A stretch of DNA of 64,000 bases from Glutamicibacter ardleyensis (GCF_014644555.1 NZ_BMKX01000006.1:1-64000), one strand, 5' to 3'. Shown: positions 8,281 through 17,295, numbered from the stretch's first letter. A program made the numbers and translations. Notes: generated from the sequence alone by a model not told the origin.

Positions 8281-8311
8281 ACTATACACATATCGAGGGG
8301 GTGAGTGCCAA
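8281..8311 (-). promoter_or_regulatory. Promoter of tRNA-His copy 2
   Basis: On the minus strand: TTGGCA (8311-8306), a 19-base spacer, then TATAGT (8286-8281). The block downstream of the -10, up to CAACGAGAAATACTATACA on the plus strand, is shared with copy 1. Confidence 0.4.
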
Positions 8312-8317
8312 CTTGAA

Positions 8318-8364
8318 AGCCCCCTAAATCGCTGTGTTGTGCATCACCTGCGATTTAGGGGGCT
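8318..8364 (-). terminator. Terminator of orn
   Basis: Perfect 15-base arms (AGCCCCCTAAATCGC with GCGATTTAGGGGGCT) around a 17-base loop. It begins 10 bases beyond the orn stop codon. Confidence 0.8.
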
Positions 8365-8373
8365 GACTAGTGC

Positions 8374-8988
8374 TTACTTTTCCCCGATGGCGCTTACCTG
8401 AGCGGCGATTTTGCGTGCCTGATCGCTAGTTGGTCCGGGGGAGGGCACCATGATGGCCGCCCGGTAGTAGCGAAGCTCGTCAATTGAATCCTGGATATCA
8501 CCTAACGCACGGTGGTTGCCGGTCTTGGCGGGAGCCGCGTAGTGCGCTTTGGTGAACCAGCGTCGGCTCAGTTCCTTCAGGGTGGAGACGTCGATGATGC
8601 GGTAATGCAGGTGGTTAATGATTTCTGGCATGTCGCGAGCCAGGAAGTTCTTATCGGTGCCTACGGAGTTTCCTCCAAGCAGGGCCTTGTTGGGCTCTGG
8701 GACGTGCTTACGGATGTAGTCCATGACCAGGCGTTGGGCCTGTTCCATTTGCATTCCGCCGTCGAGTTCCACCAGCAAGCCGGAGACCTGATGCATATTG
8801 CGAACGAAGTCATCCATCTGTGCCAGAGCCGCATCATCAGGCTTGATGACCACCTGGATGCCCTCGTCAATGATGTTCAAGTCCGAATCGGTAATCAGTA
8901 CCGCTACCTCGATCAACGCATCATTGACCAGGTCTAAACCGGTCATTTCGCAGTCGATCCATACTATTTTCTCTGAGTTACTAGCCAC
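8374..8988 (-). CDS. orn: Oligoribonuclease
   Basis: 3'-to-5' exonuclease that degrades RNA oligomers of two to five nucleotides, including pGpG, to mononucleotides in the cytoplasm. The 204-residue protein starts almost directly with the Exo I motif, WIDCEMTGLD, with the metal ligands Asp12 and Glu14. The Exo II region NSVGTDKNFL and the Exo III region HRALGDIQDSI (His and Asp of the DEDDh type) follow in order. The length is normal for Orn, with a short Lys-containing tail. It is a single gene between the tRNA-His pair and the mannosyltransferases, with its own terminator at 8318-8364. Confidence 0.96.
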   Translation of the reverse strand: MASNSEKIVWIDCEMTGLDLVNDALIEVAVLITDSDLNIIDEGIQVVIKPDDAALAQMDDFVRNMHQVSGLLVELDGGMQMEQAQRLVMDYIRKHVPEPNKALLGGNSVGTDKNFLARDMPEIINHLHYRIIDVSTLKELSRRWFTKAHYAAPAKTGNHRALGDIQDSIDELRYYRAAIMVPSPGPTSDQARKIAAQVSAIGEK

Positions 8989-9199
8989 GGAACCAATCTA
9001 CCCTCTGAATTGCTAGTGAGGCAGCGCACGGCATGAAAGCAACAGGGATCTCGGTGTCACACCGGTAAGCGGATCGCAGGCGATGCTAAAATCATGGGAG
9101 ATTTCATGACGTTGAACGATGAGCCTACTGCTGGCTAACCGGATGCAACGTCAATCTTTTTAAACGATCTTTTTGTCCAATCCAGCACGAGGTGTCCCG

Positions 9200-10723
9200 G
9201 TGTCCGCTAGTAAGGCAGAAGTTCTGGCTCCCCAGCCATACGCTGGTGTTAATAAGACATTGCTTAGCGGAATAATCGGCTCCTCGATGATCCTCTTCGG
9301 CTCCTTCGGCACGGGTTGGCTGGCCAGCGTTTCACCGCTGAACCGCGATCCTTTTTTCATCATGGTGCGCACCGAGGCCACCGGCGTCACGATTTGCGTG
9401 ATCCTCTTGGCGCTTGGTTGCTGGTTGCTTTTTCGTGCATGGTGGCGCCTGGGGCAGAAGCTAAAGACCTGGGACGAAGGCTCGCTCAAGATTGTGCAGC
9501 GCGCGGTGATGCTCTGGAGCATTCCAATGCTCATCGCACTTCCCATCATGAGCCGAGACGTTTTTGCTTACATTGGACAAGGCCGCCTGGTTGATGCCGG
9601 GCAAGATCCTTATGTCGACGGCATTTCAAGTCTGAATAACTGGTTCCAGCTAGGCGCCGACACCATGTGGGCCCAAGATGGAACGCCCTATGGTCCGCTG
9701 TTCCTGACCATTGAATACATCGTGGTCAACATCGTTGGCGGGTCTACCGATGCGGCTGTTCTGGCCTTCCGTGCCATCGCGGTCATCGGTGTCCTGCTAT
9801 GCCTGCGATATGTGCCCAAGCTGGCTGAACTGCATTCGGTTTCCGGCGCCAAAGCGACTTGGATGACCGTGGCAAACCCGCTCTTCCTAGTGAATTTTGT
9901 GGCTAGTGCGCATAATGACGCGCTGATGACTGGCCTATCGGTGTGGGCCGTGTATCTGGCGTGCAAACGACACGGCTTCTGGGCGATTGTGGTGCTCGCT
10001 GCCTCGATCGGCGTCAAACCCATAACCCTGGTATTGCTGCCGTTTATCGGTTTGCTCTGGGCCGGGCCGGAAGCCAAATGGCCGCGCCGATTCCTCTATT
10101 GGTTCTACTCCGGATCCATATTCCTGGTTCTGATGACCCTCGTGGGCTGGCTCAACGGCTACTGGTTTGGCTGGCTGAGCGTGTTGCTGAACTACACCGG
10201 AACTGGTGTTTCCATTGTCGCGCCGCTGGGAATGCTCACCATCGCGTTGCAAGGTATTTTCGGGTCATTCGGCATGGAAACCGACTGGATACTGTCGGTC
10301 ATAAAAACTGGTGGCCGGCTGCTCGGTGTGGGGCTTGCCATCGTGCTGATGTTCCGCGGGAAGTACTCGCATCTGGTCCAACGCATGGGTATCGCGTATG
10401 CGGCAATTGTGGTGCTGTCACCGGTAATCCAGCCGTGGTATCTGCTGTGGTTGCTGCCTTTCTTCGCGGCGACCGGATTGCGCGATGACTGGCAGATGCT
10501 CTGGCTGCACCTGACCACAATATTCTTCCTGGCCTACCAAGCAGCGGATCAAATTTTCGTCTGGCAGTTCCTCCAAGAAGACCTGGTCCCACGGGTGCAA
10601 TTGATCTCTTGGGGAATTTCGATCCTCTGTGCGCTATTCCTGGTCTTCTTGGATCCCAAGACTAAAAAAATATGTCCCGAGCTGCTGAGCTCCACAAACT
10701 GGCTGAAAAAGAAAGCCAAGTGA
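9200..10723 (+). CDS. MptB-like polyprenol-phosphomannose-dependent alpha-1,6-mannosyltransferase, copy 1
   Basis: A polytopic GT-C fold membrane protein of 507 residues with about 12 predicted helices. The first extracytoplasmic loop carries SRDVFAYIGQGRLVDAGQDP, the conserved region of MptA/MptB with the catalytic Asp, followed by GTPYGPLF. Further on are ANPLFLVNFVASAHNDALM and SIGVKPITLVLLPF, also typical. Relatives extend the alpha-1,6-mannan core of lipomannan or lipoglycan using polyprenyl-phosphomannose outside the membrane. I start at GTG 9200, which has ACGAGG six bases upstream; a TTG at 9173 has none. The gene overlaps or directly precedes a paralog at 10672, and the two are presumably co-transcribed. 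Whether the product is a lipomannan or another Micrococcaceae mannan cannot be read from sequence. Confidence 0.85.
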   Translation: MSASKAEVLAPQPYAGVNKTLLSGIIGSSMILFGSFGTGWLASVSPLNRDPFFIMVRTEATGVTICVILLALGCWLLFRAWWRLGQKLKTWDEGSLKIVQRAVMLWSIPMLIALPIMSRDVFAYIGQGRLVDAGQDPYVDGISSLNNWFQLGADTMWAQDGTPYGPLFLTIEYIVVNIVGGSTDAAVLAFRAIAVIGVLLCLRYVPKLAELHSVSGAKATWMTVANPLFLVNFVASAHNDALMTGLSVWAVYLACKRHGFWAIVVLAASIGVKPITLVLLPFIGLLWAGPEAKWPRRFLYWFYSGSIFLVLMTLVGWLNGYWFGWLSVLLNYTGTGVSIVAPLGMLTIALQGIFGSFGMETDWILSVIKTGGRLLGVGLAIVLMFRGKYSHLVQRMGIAYAAIVVLSPVIQPWYLLWLLPFFAATGLRDDWQMLWLHLTTIFFLAYQAADQIFVWQFLQEDLVPRVQLISWGISILCALFLVFLDPKTKKICPELLSSTNWLKKKAK

Positions 10724-12216
10724 GTTTGCTGGTGCACAAACTAATGCGACGAGGCGTCTCGCTGAAAGCTCTGGGATGGCAAGGCTTTGCCGCTTCGGTG
10801 TTGATCACCGTGGCTTCTTGGGGCATCGGCTGGTTTCCGCGCAGTCAGCTCTCTCCGTTGGCCCGAAGCGGATTTTTTGTCGAATTCCGCACCGAAGCAT
10901 GGGGAGTTATCAGCTGTATCATCTTGATGGCCGCCGGTCTGGCCTGGCTAACCAGAGCTTGGATTCTTGCTCGTCCGCTGGTTGATACGGCAGAACTGAT
11001 CAGTACGCGGCAATTAGCGCAGCTATTCGTTAAGTGGTCTGCACCGTTGATGTTTTCCTTCCCGATTCTCAGTCGGGATGTTTACTCGTATCTGGCCCAG
11101 GGCCGGATGCTTCACGCCGATAAGTCTCCCTATCATGAGGGTATTTCGGCACTGCCAGGTTGGTTCGAAGGTGGTTCGGACGGGCTCTGGGCCCAATCAC
11201 CTTCTCCTTATGGCCCATTCTTCTTGGTGCTGTCACGTATTATTTATTTTGTCTCCAACGGGGTGCCCGAAATTGGAGTAGGGCTCTTGCGCATTACCGC
11301 GTTACTCGGGGTCATCGGATGTTTTCATTTCACCGCCAAGCTGGCGAAAAAAATGGGACAAAATCCAAACTGGGCTAACTGGGCCATTGTGGGAAATCCA
11401 CTATTCTTATTGACCATGATCGGCGGCGCTCACAACGATGCGTTGATGATTGCCGGAGTGTTCAGTGCTTTCGCGCTGGCTTATGACCGTCGTCCCCTCG
11501 CAGCCACGTTGGCTTTAGCTATCGCGGTGTCTGTGAAACCGATTGTGCTCTTGGTGCTGCCATTTATAGGGTTGATCCTATTAGGCCGCGATACGTCATT
11601 GCGTGCTAAATGCATGGTTTGGCTCAAAGTGCTCTGCTATTGCCTGATTTGGCTAACGATCATCGGAGCGGTGACTAACCTCTGGTTTGGATGGTTGCCG
11701 GCAATGTTTACCGCCGGGGACGCAGCCTTCCCCTACGCTCCTGTGGGTTTGACTGGTTGGTTGCTTGGCCTGCTGGTGGGAGTGCTGGGCGGCTCAGCAA
11801 GCCAGACACAGAGCATCGTGGTGTTCATTTTTCAGCTTGTTTCAGTGGCAATCGTGGCATGGCTTGCCTTGGCTAAAGACATTTCCCGGCCAGTGCGCCT
11901 GGCCGCGTGGGCACTGTCTGCGGTGATCTTGCTCGCACCGATCATCCAGCCTTGGTACATCTTGTGGATGATTGCGCTCTTCGCCATCTCGCATCGTGTC
12001 TCATGGTCCTCCGAGAAGCTGATGATCTATTTGGCCAGTTTGATTCTAGTGGTGGTCTTCGTGGATCAACTCTCGATTGAGCAATGGCACATCGTGTGGC
12101 TGATGCGGGTATTTGCGGCGGTACTGGCGGTTGGTTTATTTGCCGTCCTCTTCCGCTTCGACCCGAAGACCCGCACTGTCCTCAGTGGAGACACAGGGCC
12201 AGCTTCCATTCAGTAA
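10672..12216 (+). CDS. MptB-like alpha-1,6-mannosyltransferase, copy 2
   Basis: Paralog of the preceding gene with the same layout: SRDVYSYLAQGRMLHADKSP, SPSPYGPFF, GNPLFLLTMIGGAHNDALM and SVKPIVLLVLPFIGL in the same order, with about 12 membrane helices. It ends in a hydrophilic tail (DPKTRTVLSGD). The start is uncertain: the ATG at 10672 would overlap the upstream gene by 52 bases, while GTG 10732 or ATG 10744 would leave no overlap; none has a good ribosome binding site, which suggests translational coupling. The pair probably adds successive alpha-1,6-mannoses, or acts on different acceptors, as MptA and MptB do in corynebacteria. That division of labour is an inference. Confidence 0.82.
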   Translation: MSRAAELHKLAEKESQVSLLVHKLMRRGVSLKALGWQGFAASVLITVASWGIGWFPRSQLSPLARSGFFVEFRTEAWGVISCIILMAAGLAWLTRAWILARPLVDTAELISTRQLAQLFVKWSAPLMFSFPILSRDVYSYLAQGRMLHADKSPYHEGISALPGWFEGGSDGLWAQSPSPYGPFFLVLSRIIYFVSNGVPEIGVGLLRITALLGVIGCFHFTAKLAKKMGQNPNWANWAIVGNPLFLLTMIGGAHNDALMIAGVFSAFALAYDRRPLAATLALAIAVSVKPIVLLVLPFIGLILLGRDTSLRAKCMVWLKVLCYCLIWLTIIGAVTNLWFGWLPAMFTAGDAAFPYAPVGLTGWLLGLLVGVLGGSASQTQSIVVFIFQLVSVAIVAWLALAKDISRPVRLAAWALSAVILLAPIIQPWYILWMIALFAISHRVSWSSEKLMIYLASLILVVVFVDQLSIEQWHIVWLMRVFAAVLAVGLFAVLFRFDPKTRTVLSGDTGPASIQ

Positions 12217-12291
12217 CCATCCAGCCAACGATGACTGACCTCACACCGGACGTCACAGGTTGCGTGTATTTTTCTCGGCTTAGATAGAAAT

Positions 12292-13392
12292 ATGCAAACG
12301 ATGTTTTGGCCCGCGACGATCGCCATGCTTGGTGGTGTCCTCTTCTTAGGCGCAGCCGGTATTTTCCTGCTCGCCATCCAGTATCACCGTCATGGGCGGT
12401 TATCTTGGCGACGCACGTTGACCACCGGTGCCGCAGTGATCTACGGCTTTGGCCTCTTCAGCTACACGATGCTGCCCCTGCCCGAAACACGTGACGCATT
12501 TTGCCGCCCCGGGGTAGCTGTTCCGCAGCTGCAACCGCTGAACTTCCTCAATGACTTTGCGCTCTCATATGAACTGGGAATGCGCCACTTTCTGACCAGC
12601 TTTACGCTGTGGCAGGTCCTTTTTAATGTGATCTTGTTCATGCCGCTCGGTATCCTGGCGGTCCGCTGGCTGCGCGGGAACGTATTTCTGGGCACGCTCA
12701 TTGGACTCACTGCCAGTCTGGCAATTGAGCTGACTCAGTACACCGGGATCTGGGGCCTGTATACCTGTGCCTACCGGGTTGCCGATGTTGACGATCTGCT
12801 GCTGAACACCTTCGGCGCGCTGCTTGGATCCATGGTGGCCTACCTGCCGATCTTTGCGTGGCTGACCGGGCCACGAGAACAAAGTGCTATGAAGTCCGGA
12901 CCGCGCAAGGTGACCAGGCTTCGCCGCTTCATGGCCAACGGTTTTGATATCGCCTTTGTCCTCGGCCTGGTGATGCTCACCACTTTCGTGCTGGAGATCG
13001 CCGAAAAACTTGGAGCCCCGCAGGCCTCCTACAACCTGACGCAGCGGTGGATTCCCACGATCTCGGTGCTGCTGGTCTTCTTGCTTCCAACCCTGATGCC
13101 AGGCCGCGCGAGCCTAGGGCAGCGCTGTGCCTGGATTCGAGTGGCCGGACATGGCACGCGTCCAGCACCTGCATGGCAGGCAGTGGCGCGCAGCATTCTG
13201 GGTCTCGGCGGAATCTCTTTCGCTTTCCAAATTGCCGACAGCATCTGGGCTGCAAGCCCCTGGGCCTGGCTCAGTGCACTGGTACTTGGCTACCTGCTGC
13301 TGAGCTCGATTTTCCTCTTATGCGATCCGGCCGGCCGCGGAATAGCCGGCAGGCTCACCGGCACCAGATTCGTTGATCGGCGAATTCACTAA
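12292..13392 (+). CDS. VanZ-like and RDD-domain fusion membrane protein
   Basis: A 366-residue membrane protein. Residues about 1-195 form a VanZ-like domain: four to five helices with the signature LNFLNDFALSYELG..., NVILFMPLGILAVRW and SLAIELTQYTGIWG, then RVADVDDLLLNTFGALLG. Residues about 215-366 form an RDD domain: NGFDIAFVLGLVML, PGRASLGQRCAWIRVAG and the closing DPAGRGIAGRLTGTRFVD. VanZ of enterococci gives low-level teicoplanin resistance; the function of most homologues is unknown. The RDD part is a membrane module of unknown role. It is the third gene in the same direction after two mannosyltransferases, so envelope work is likely. It starts at ATG 12292 close to the upstream gene (75-base gap). 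Confidence 0.8.
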   Translation: MQTMFWPATIAMLGGVLFLGAAGIFLLAIQYHRHGRLSWRRTLTTGAAVIYGFGLFSYTMLPLPETRDAFCRPGVAVPQLQPLNFLNDFALSYELGMRHFLTSFTLWQVLFNVILFMPLGILAVRWLRGNVFLGTLIGLTASLAIELTQYTGIWGLYTCAYRVADVDDLLLNTFGALLGSMVAYLPIFAWLTGPREQSAMKSGPRKVTRLRRFMANGFDIAFVLGLVMLTTFVLEIAEKLGAPQASYNLTQRWIPTISVLLVFLLPTLMPGRASLGQRCAWIRVAGHGTRPAPAWQAVARSILGLGGISFAFQIADSIWAASPWAWLSALVLGYLLLSSIFLLCDPAGRGIAGRLTGTRFVDRRIH

Positions 13393-13523
13393 TCGTTCAC
13401 CACCAAGCTGTCAGCTGATGGGGCTAAAATAGTCCAGGTGGCCGGTACTCGATGCAACTGGCAACCACATTCGCTTAAAAGACGTTCCGTTTCATCTCTC
13501 CAAAGTTAGGCCTGCCCCGCAGC

Positions 13524-14291
13524 ATGGATACTCAGCAAGAAATTCCGCACGAACCGCACCGCGCCGTCCTCGGCACCGCCGTCGGAGCCACGGTCCTGAT
13601 CGCGATTGGTGCATTCGTCCTATCCTTCGCGGCGCTGACCGACTTGGCTGAACGCTCCGGCATCCAGTCGAATCTGGCCTGGATCTGGCCAATCATCATC
13701 GACGGCATGATTGTCGCAGCCACCGTTGCCATCGTTGCGCTGAACGGTTTTAACCGTAAAGCCATGATCTACCCGTGGTCCTTGCTGTTCTTCGGCGCTA
13801 TCGTGTCGACCGCAGCGAACTCCACCCATGCGATCCTGACCGTGGATTCCATCGTTAATGGTGTGCCACCGCTGGTATCGGCCCTCGTTGCGGCCATGCC
13901 GCCTATCGTGCTGCTGGCCATTACCCACCTGACCGTGCATATGTACCAGAAGAAGTCCGAAGCTGCGAAGCTCCGCGCGGCCTTCGAATATGACGAAGAG
14001 CAGATCAATGCTGAGAAGTACGGCGTCGCCTACGATGACGGTTACAACTCCGCACTTTCTGATGCACAGCAGGCAGAAGCCGAGCGCACGGCCCAGCTGG
14101 AGCAGGAGCACCAGGACGCTATCGCCCAGGCCCGTGCCGAGGCCATCGCCCAGTCGCGTTCGGAAAAGGTCACCCCGCTGAAACAGGCGCCGGCTCCGGC
14201 AGCCGCTAAGCAAGCTGCCGCTGCCAAGCCGGCTGGCGAAGACAAGGCCCCGTTGTACGAGGATATGGCCAAGCGCCTGACCCGCCCATAG
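13524..14291 (+). CDS. DUF2637 membrane protein
   Basis: A 255-residue protein. Four membrane helices fill residues about 18-140 (GAFVLSFAALTDLAERSG, WIWPIIIDGMIVAATVAIVA, the WSLLFFGAIVSTAANSTHAI stretch, and VSALVAAMPPIVLLAITHLT). These match DUF2637, a family found both on actinobacterial plasmids (the SpdB spread proteins) and in many actinobacterial chromosomes. The C-terminal 110 residues are soluble, rich in Ala, Gln and Glu, and likely to form a coiled coil, ending in an Ala/Pro/Lys-rich tail. Function is unknown. The ribosome binding site before ATG 13524 is weak. No transfer genes lie nearby, so a plasmid origin is not supported. Confidence 0.75.
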   Translation: MDTQQEIPHEPHRAVLGTAVGATVLIAIGAFVLSFAALTDLAERSGIQSNLAWIWPIIIDGMIVAATVAIVALNGFNRKAMIYPWSLLFFGAIVSTAANSTHAILTVDSIVNGVPPLVSALVAAMPPIVLLAITHLTVHMYQKKSEAAKLRAAFEYDEEQINAEKYGVAYDDGYNSALSDAQQAEAERTAQLEQEHQDAIAQARAEAIAQSRSEKVTPLKQAPAPAAAKQAAAAKPAGEDKAPLYEDMAKRLTRP

Positions 14292-14349
14292 CTAGGGCAC
14301 GCACCGTTTCGACCACCCGCGGCATTTCAAGGCATTAGGAGGCATCACT

Positions 14350-15447
14350 ATGGATCAATTGACCAGCAACACCGAACCGGAACAGTTCAGCGAACAAATC
14401 GACGAGGCGGTGTCTCGTTTTGAAACCGTGGGCAGGGAACTCGATGAGGTGCTGCGGGCGATGAAATCAAAAATTCGCTCGCTGTTTATCGATAGTGAAG
14501 TCCAACCCTTGTTTGTGACCGGACGGGTGAAAACCGCCGAGTCCTTCCGGGCTAAAGCTTCGCGCCAGCTACAGGAAACTCCGGATTCAACCCCGGTATT
14601 GGAGTTCCCTAACCCGCTGCGGGAAATCCATGACATGGTGGGTTTGCGCATCATCGTGATGCTTCCCCACGAAATCCAGCAGGTAGCCACGCTCATCAAG
14701 GCGCACCGCGAGGACTTCGACTGCCGCAGTGACCGTGAGAAAGACATCGGTTCGGTGGAATCCGGAACCTATGGCTACTCCTCACGGCACCTGCTGCTCA
14801 AAACCCGCAACGAACCGAGCGTGTCAAAGTTCCAAACGGCTTTGGGCAAACCAGTGGTACCCAGCGGCAACTTCGTCTTCGAGGTTCAGATCCGCACGGT
14901 GCTCCAGCATGCATGGAGCGAGATGGAACATGACATCCGCTTTAAGCATCCTGGGGAAGCCGCGTGGAACCCGCAGATCGACCGGCATTTCACCGCCACC
15001 GCAGCGATGCTCGAAACGGTGGAAAACTACTTCACCGACATTGATGATCTCTACCATCGGATGAACGGCTACCACGACCGCGAAGGCTTGGGCACGGAGA
15101 AGCTGACCGGCGAGAAAATCGGCGAAATATGGCAGACGCTGCTTCCGCACGTGGACCGCAAGCGCGACGATGACTGGTCCTGGGCCGCCGAATTGCTCGG
15201 CTCCCACGGCATCGATCAAACGTGGCAGCTGGCCGAACTTTTGGATGCAAATGTAGTCACCGAGGTCCGTGCCGCACTGGATCACCGGTATTCTCCGGGG
15301 CCAGATAGGCTGCTTGACGACGTGTTGCTTTGGCGTTTTGGCAAGGCACATATCGATAAGACCAGTGGCTCGGATTTGAAACGCGAAGCCTCGCTTCGTC
15401 GCAGACTGATCCAAATGAAAGACTTCCGCTCCACGCAGCGCAGCTAG
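14350..15447 (+). CDS. RelA/SpoT-domain nucleotide pyrophosphokinase-like protein
   Basis: A 365-residue protein preceded by AGGAGG seven bases from ATG 14350. Residues about 30-230 match the RelA/SpoT nucleotidyltransferase fold: GRVKTAESFRAKASR (substrate-binding basic stretch), LREIHDMVGLRIIVM (the DxxGxR core with the Mg-binding Asp), GTYGYSSRHLLLKT in place of the usual GYRSxH, and FEVQIRTVLQHAWSEMEHD (the E-Q-R-T motif). It has no HD hydrolase, TGS or ACT domain, so it belongs with small alarmone synthetases, but carries about 135 additional C-terminal residues. (p)ppGpp synthesis, pyrophosphorylation of other molecules (as in toxic SAS) or an inactive role are all possible; the SSR in place of RS is the detail to check. 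Confidence 0.8.
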   Translation: MDQLTSNTEPEQFSEQIDEAVSRFETVGRELDEVLRAMKSKIRSLFIDSEVQPLFVTGRVKTAESFRAKASRQLQETPDSTPVLEFPNPLREIHDMVGLRIIVMLPHEIQQVATLIKAHREDFDCRSDREKDIGSVESGTYGYSSRHLLLKTRNEPSVSKFQTALGKPVVPSGNFVFEVQIRTVLQHAWSEMEHDIRFKHPGEAAWNPQIDRHFTATAAMLETVENYFTDIDDLYHRMNGYHDREGLGTEKLTGEKIGEIWQTLLPHVDRKRDDDWSWAAELLGSHGIDQTWQLAELLDANVVTEVRAALDHRYSPGPDRLLDDVLLWRFGKAHIDKTSGSDLKREASLRRRLIQMKDFRSTQRS

Positions 15448-15452
15448 CACAA

Positions 15453-15484
15453 CTGCCCGGCACCCAATATTGGGTGCCGGGCAG
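15453..15484. terminator. 32-base perfect palindrome, probable terminator
   Basis: CTGCCCGGCACCCAAT followed immediately by its exact reverse complement. It lies 6 bases after the stop of the RelA/SpoT-type gene. There is no T-run, but the arms are very GC-rich. Confidence 0.65.
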
Positions 15485-15611
15485 TGAGCGTTAAGATGTT
15501 GGTTCGCACACAGTAAGCCTGATCCCGCCTATACGACCGGTAGGATAGACAAGTTGCCCTTTATATGGGCGAATAGTTTTTCCTTACCCCGTTTTGAAAG
15601 GGCCACACCAT

Positions 15612-17213
15612 ATGATTTCCGTAGCCAACCTTGAGCTACGCGTCGGCGCCCGCTTGCTGATGGACGAAGTAAATTTCCGCATCGACAAGGGCGACAAGAT
15701 CGGACTGGTGGGTCGAAACGGTGCCGGTAAGACCACCATGACCAAGGTCTTGGCCGGAGAATCCCAGCCGGCTAGCGGTAACGTCTCGCTGAAGGGTTCC
15801 ATTGGCTACCTGCCACAGGATCCGAAGACCGAAGACATGGAGCAGCTGGCGAAGGACCGTATCCTCGCCGCTCGTGGCCTAGACGTTGTACTCAATAAGC
15901 TGGCTAAGGCCCGCGATGAGATGGCTAGCGATGACGCGTCCGTAGCGAAGAAGGCCATGGGCCGATATGACCGTCTGGAAGCCGAATTTATGGCTGCCGG
16001 CGGCTACTCCGCCGAATCCGAAGCCGCGGCCATCTGTTCTAACCTGGATTTGCCAGAACGTATTCTTGAGCAGCCATTGCGCACCCTATCCGGTGGCCAG
16101 CGCCGCCGTGTGGAGCTTGCCCGCATCCTTTACTCGGACGCCGAAACGCTGCTGCTCGATGAGCCAACTAACCACTTGGATGCCGATTCCATCACCTGGT
16201 TACGTGACTTCATCAAGAACTACACCGGCGGCGTGCTGATGATCAGTCACGACACCGGCCTGTTGGATGCCACCGTGAACAAGGTGCTTTTCCTTGACGC
16301 TAACCGCGCCACCGTTGATGTGTACAACATGAACTGGAAGCGTTACCAGACCCAGCGCGAAACCGATGAGCGTGCTCGTAAGCGCGAGCGCGGCAACATT
16401 GAGAAGAAGGCTTCGGTCTTGATGGCTCAGGCTAACAAGATGAAGGCTCGTGCTTCCGGTGCTTCCGCCGCGCAATCGATGCTCAAGCGAGTTGACCGCA
16501 TGCTTTCGGGCCTGGAAGAAGTGCGCGCGAACGACCGTGTTGCAGCTTTGCGCTTCCCGGATCCTGCCCCTTGTGGCAAGACCCCAATGATGGCCGAGGG
16601 CCTATCCAAGGCCTATGGATCCCTGGAAATCTTCACCGATGTGTCGCTGGCTATCGACCGGGGTTCAAAGGTAGTAATCCTGGGCCTTAACGGCGCGGGT
16701 AAGACCACCTTGCTGCGTATGCTTGCCGGAGTTTCGGAGCCAGATACCGGAACGATCATCCCGGGACACGGTTTAAAGATCGGTTACTTCGCACAGGAGC
16801 ACGACACCCTGGATCCAGACGCGACGGTGCTTGAAAATATGCGTCGCAACGCCCCGGATCACCTCGGTGATGCCGACGTGCGTTCGATTCTTGGTTCCTT
16901 CATGTTTGTTGGCGATGACGTCTCGAAGCCAGCCGGAGTACTCTCCGGTGGTGAGAAGACCCGTCTGGCCTTGGCCACCATCGTGGCTTCCAGCGCTAAC
17001 GTGCTGCTACTCGATGAGCCTACTAACAACCTTGACCCGGCCTCGCGCGCCGAGGTACTTGGTGCGCTATCCAGCTTCCCAGGCGCCGTAGTGATGGTCA
17101 GCCACGATGAGGGCGCCGTGATGGCACTGAAGCCCGAGCGTGTGGTCATCCTGCCTGATGGCGACGAGGACCTGTTCAACGAGGGCTATCTGGAATTGGT
17201 CTCACTGACCTAA
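15612..17213 (+). CDS. ABC-F family ATPase
   Basis: A soluble protein of 533 residues with two ABC ATPase domains and no membrane segment. Domain 1: GRNGAGKTT, LSGGQRRRVELARILY, LLLDEPTNHLD. Domain 2: GLNGAGKTT, LSGGEKTRLALA, LLLDEPTNNLD. A basic, helical linker of about 80 residues (RETDERARKRERGNIEKKA onward) joins them, as in ribosome-binding ABC-F proteins (EttA, Uup, or antibiotic-protection types). The role is therefore translation-related, acting at the ribosomal E site; resistance cannot be assigned. I start at ATG 15612 (GAAAGGG nine bases upstream, giving MISVANLELRVG), six codons inside the longest frame. It is monocistronic, with a strong terminator at 17227-17273. Confidence 0.92.
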   Translation: MISVANLELRVGARLLMDEVNFRIDKGDKIGLVGRNGAGKTTMTKVLAGESQPASGNVSLKGSIGYLPQDPKTEDMEQLAKDRILAARGLDVVLNKLAKARDEMASDDASVAKKAMGRYDRLEAEFMAAGGYSAESEAAAICSNLDLPERILEQPLRTLSGGQRRRVELARILYSDAETLLLDEPTNHLDADSITWLRDFIKNYTGGVLMISHDTGLLDATVNKVLFLDANRATVDVYNMNWKRYQTQRETDERARKRERGNIEKKASVLMAQANKMKARASGASAAQSMLKRVDRMLSGLEEVRANDRVAALRFPDPAPCGKTPMMAEGLSKAYGSLEIFTDVSLAIDRGSKVVILGLNGAGKTTLLRMLAGVSEPDTGTIIPGHGLKIGYFAQEHDTLDPDATVLENMRRNAPDHLGDADVRSILGSFMFVGDDVSKPAGVLSGGEKTRLALATIVASSANVLLLDEPTNNLDPASRAEVLGALSSFPGAVVMVSHDEGAVMALKPERVVILPDGDEDLFNEGYLELVSLT

Positions 17214-17226
17214 GCCAGTACAGCTT

Positions 17227-17273
17227 AAAAGCCGCGGGTCACCATTCTCTAAAGATGGTGACCCGCGGCTTTT
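17227..17273 (+). terminator. Terminator of the ABC-F gene
   Basis: AAAAGCCGCGGGTCACCAT and its exact reverse complement around a 9-base loop, ending in TTTT. Strong rho-independent terminator, 13 bases beyond the stop codon, with A- and T-runs on both sides so that it could act in both directions. Confidence 0.9.
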
Positions 17274-17295
17274 GTGTTGCCCTGATGCTAAAGGG

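Noticed and set aside
13524-14291. DUF2637 protein as evidence of a conjugative plasmid (SpdB-like)
   Set aside because: No other transfer or replication genes nearby; the family is also common in actinobacterial chromosomes.
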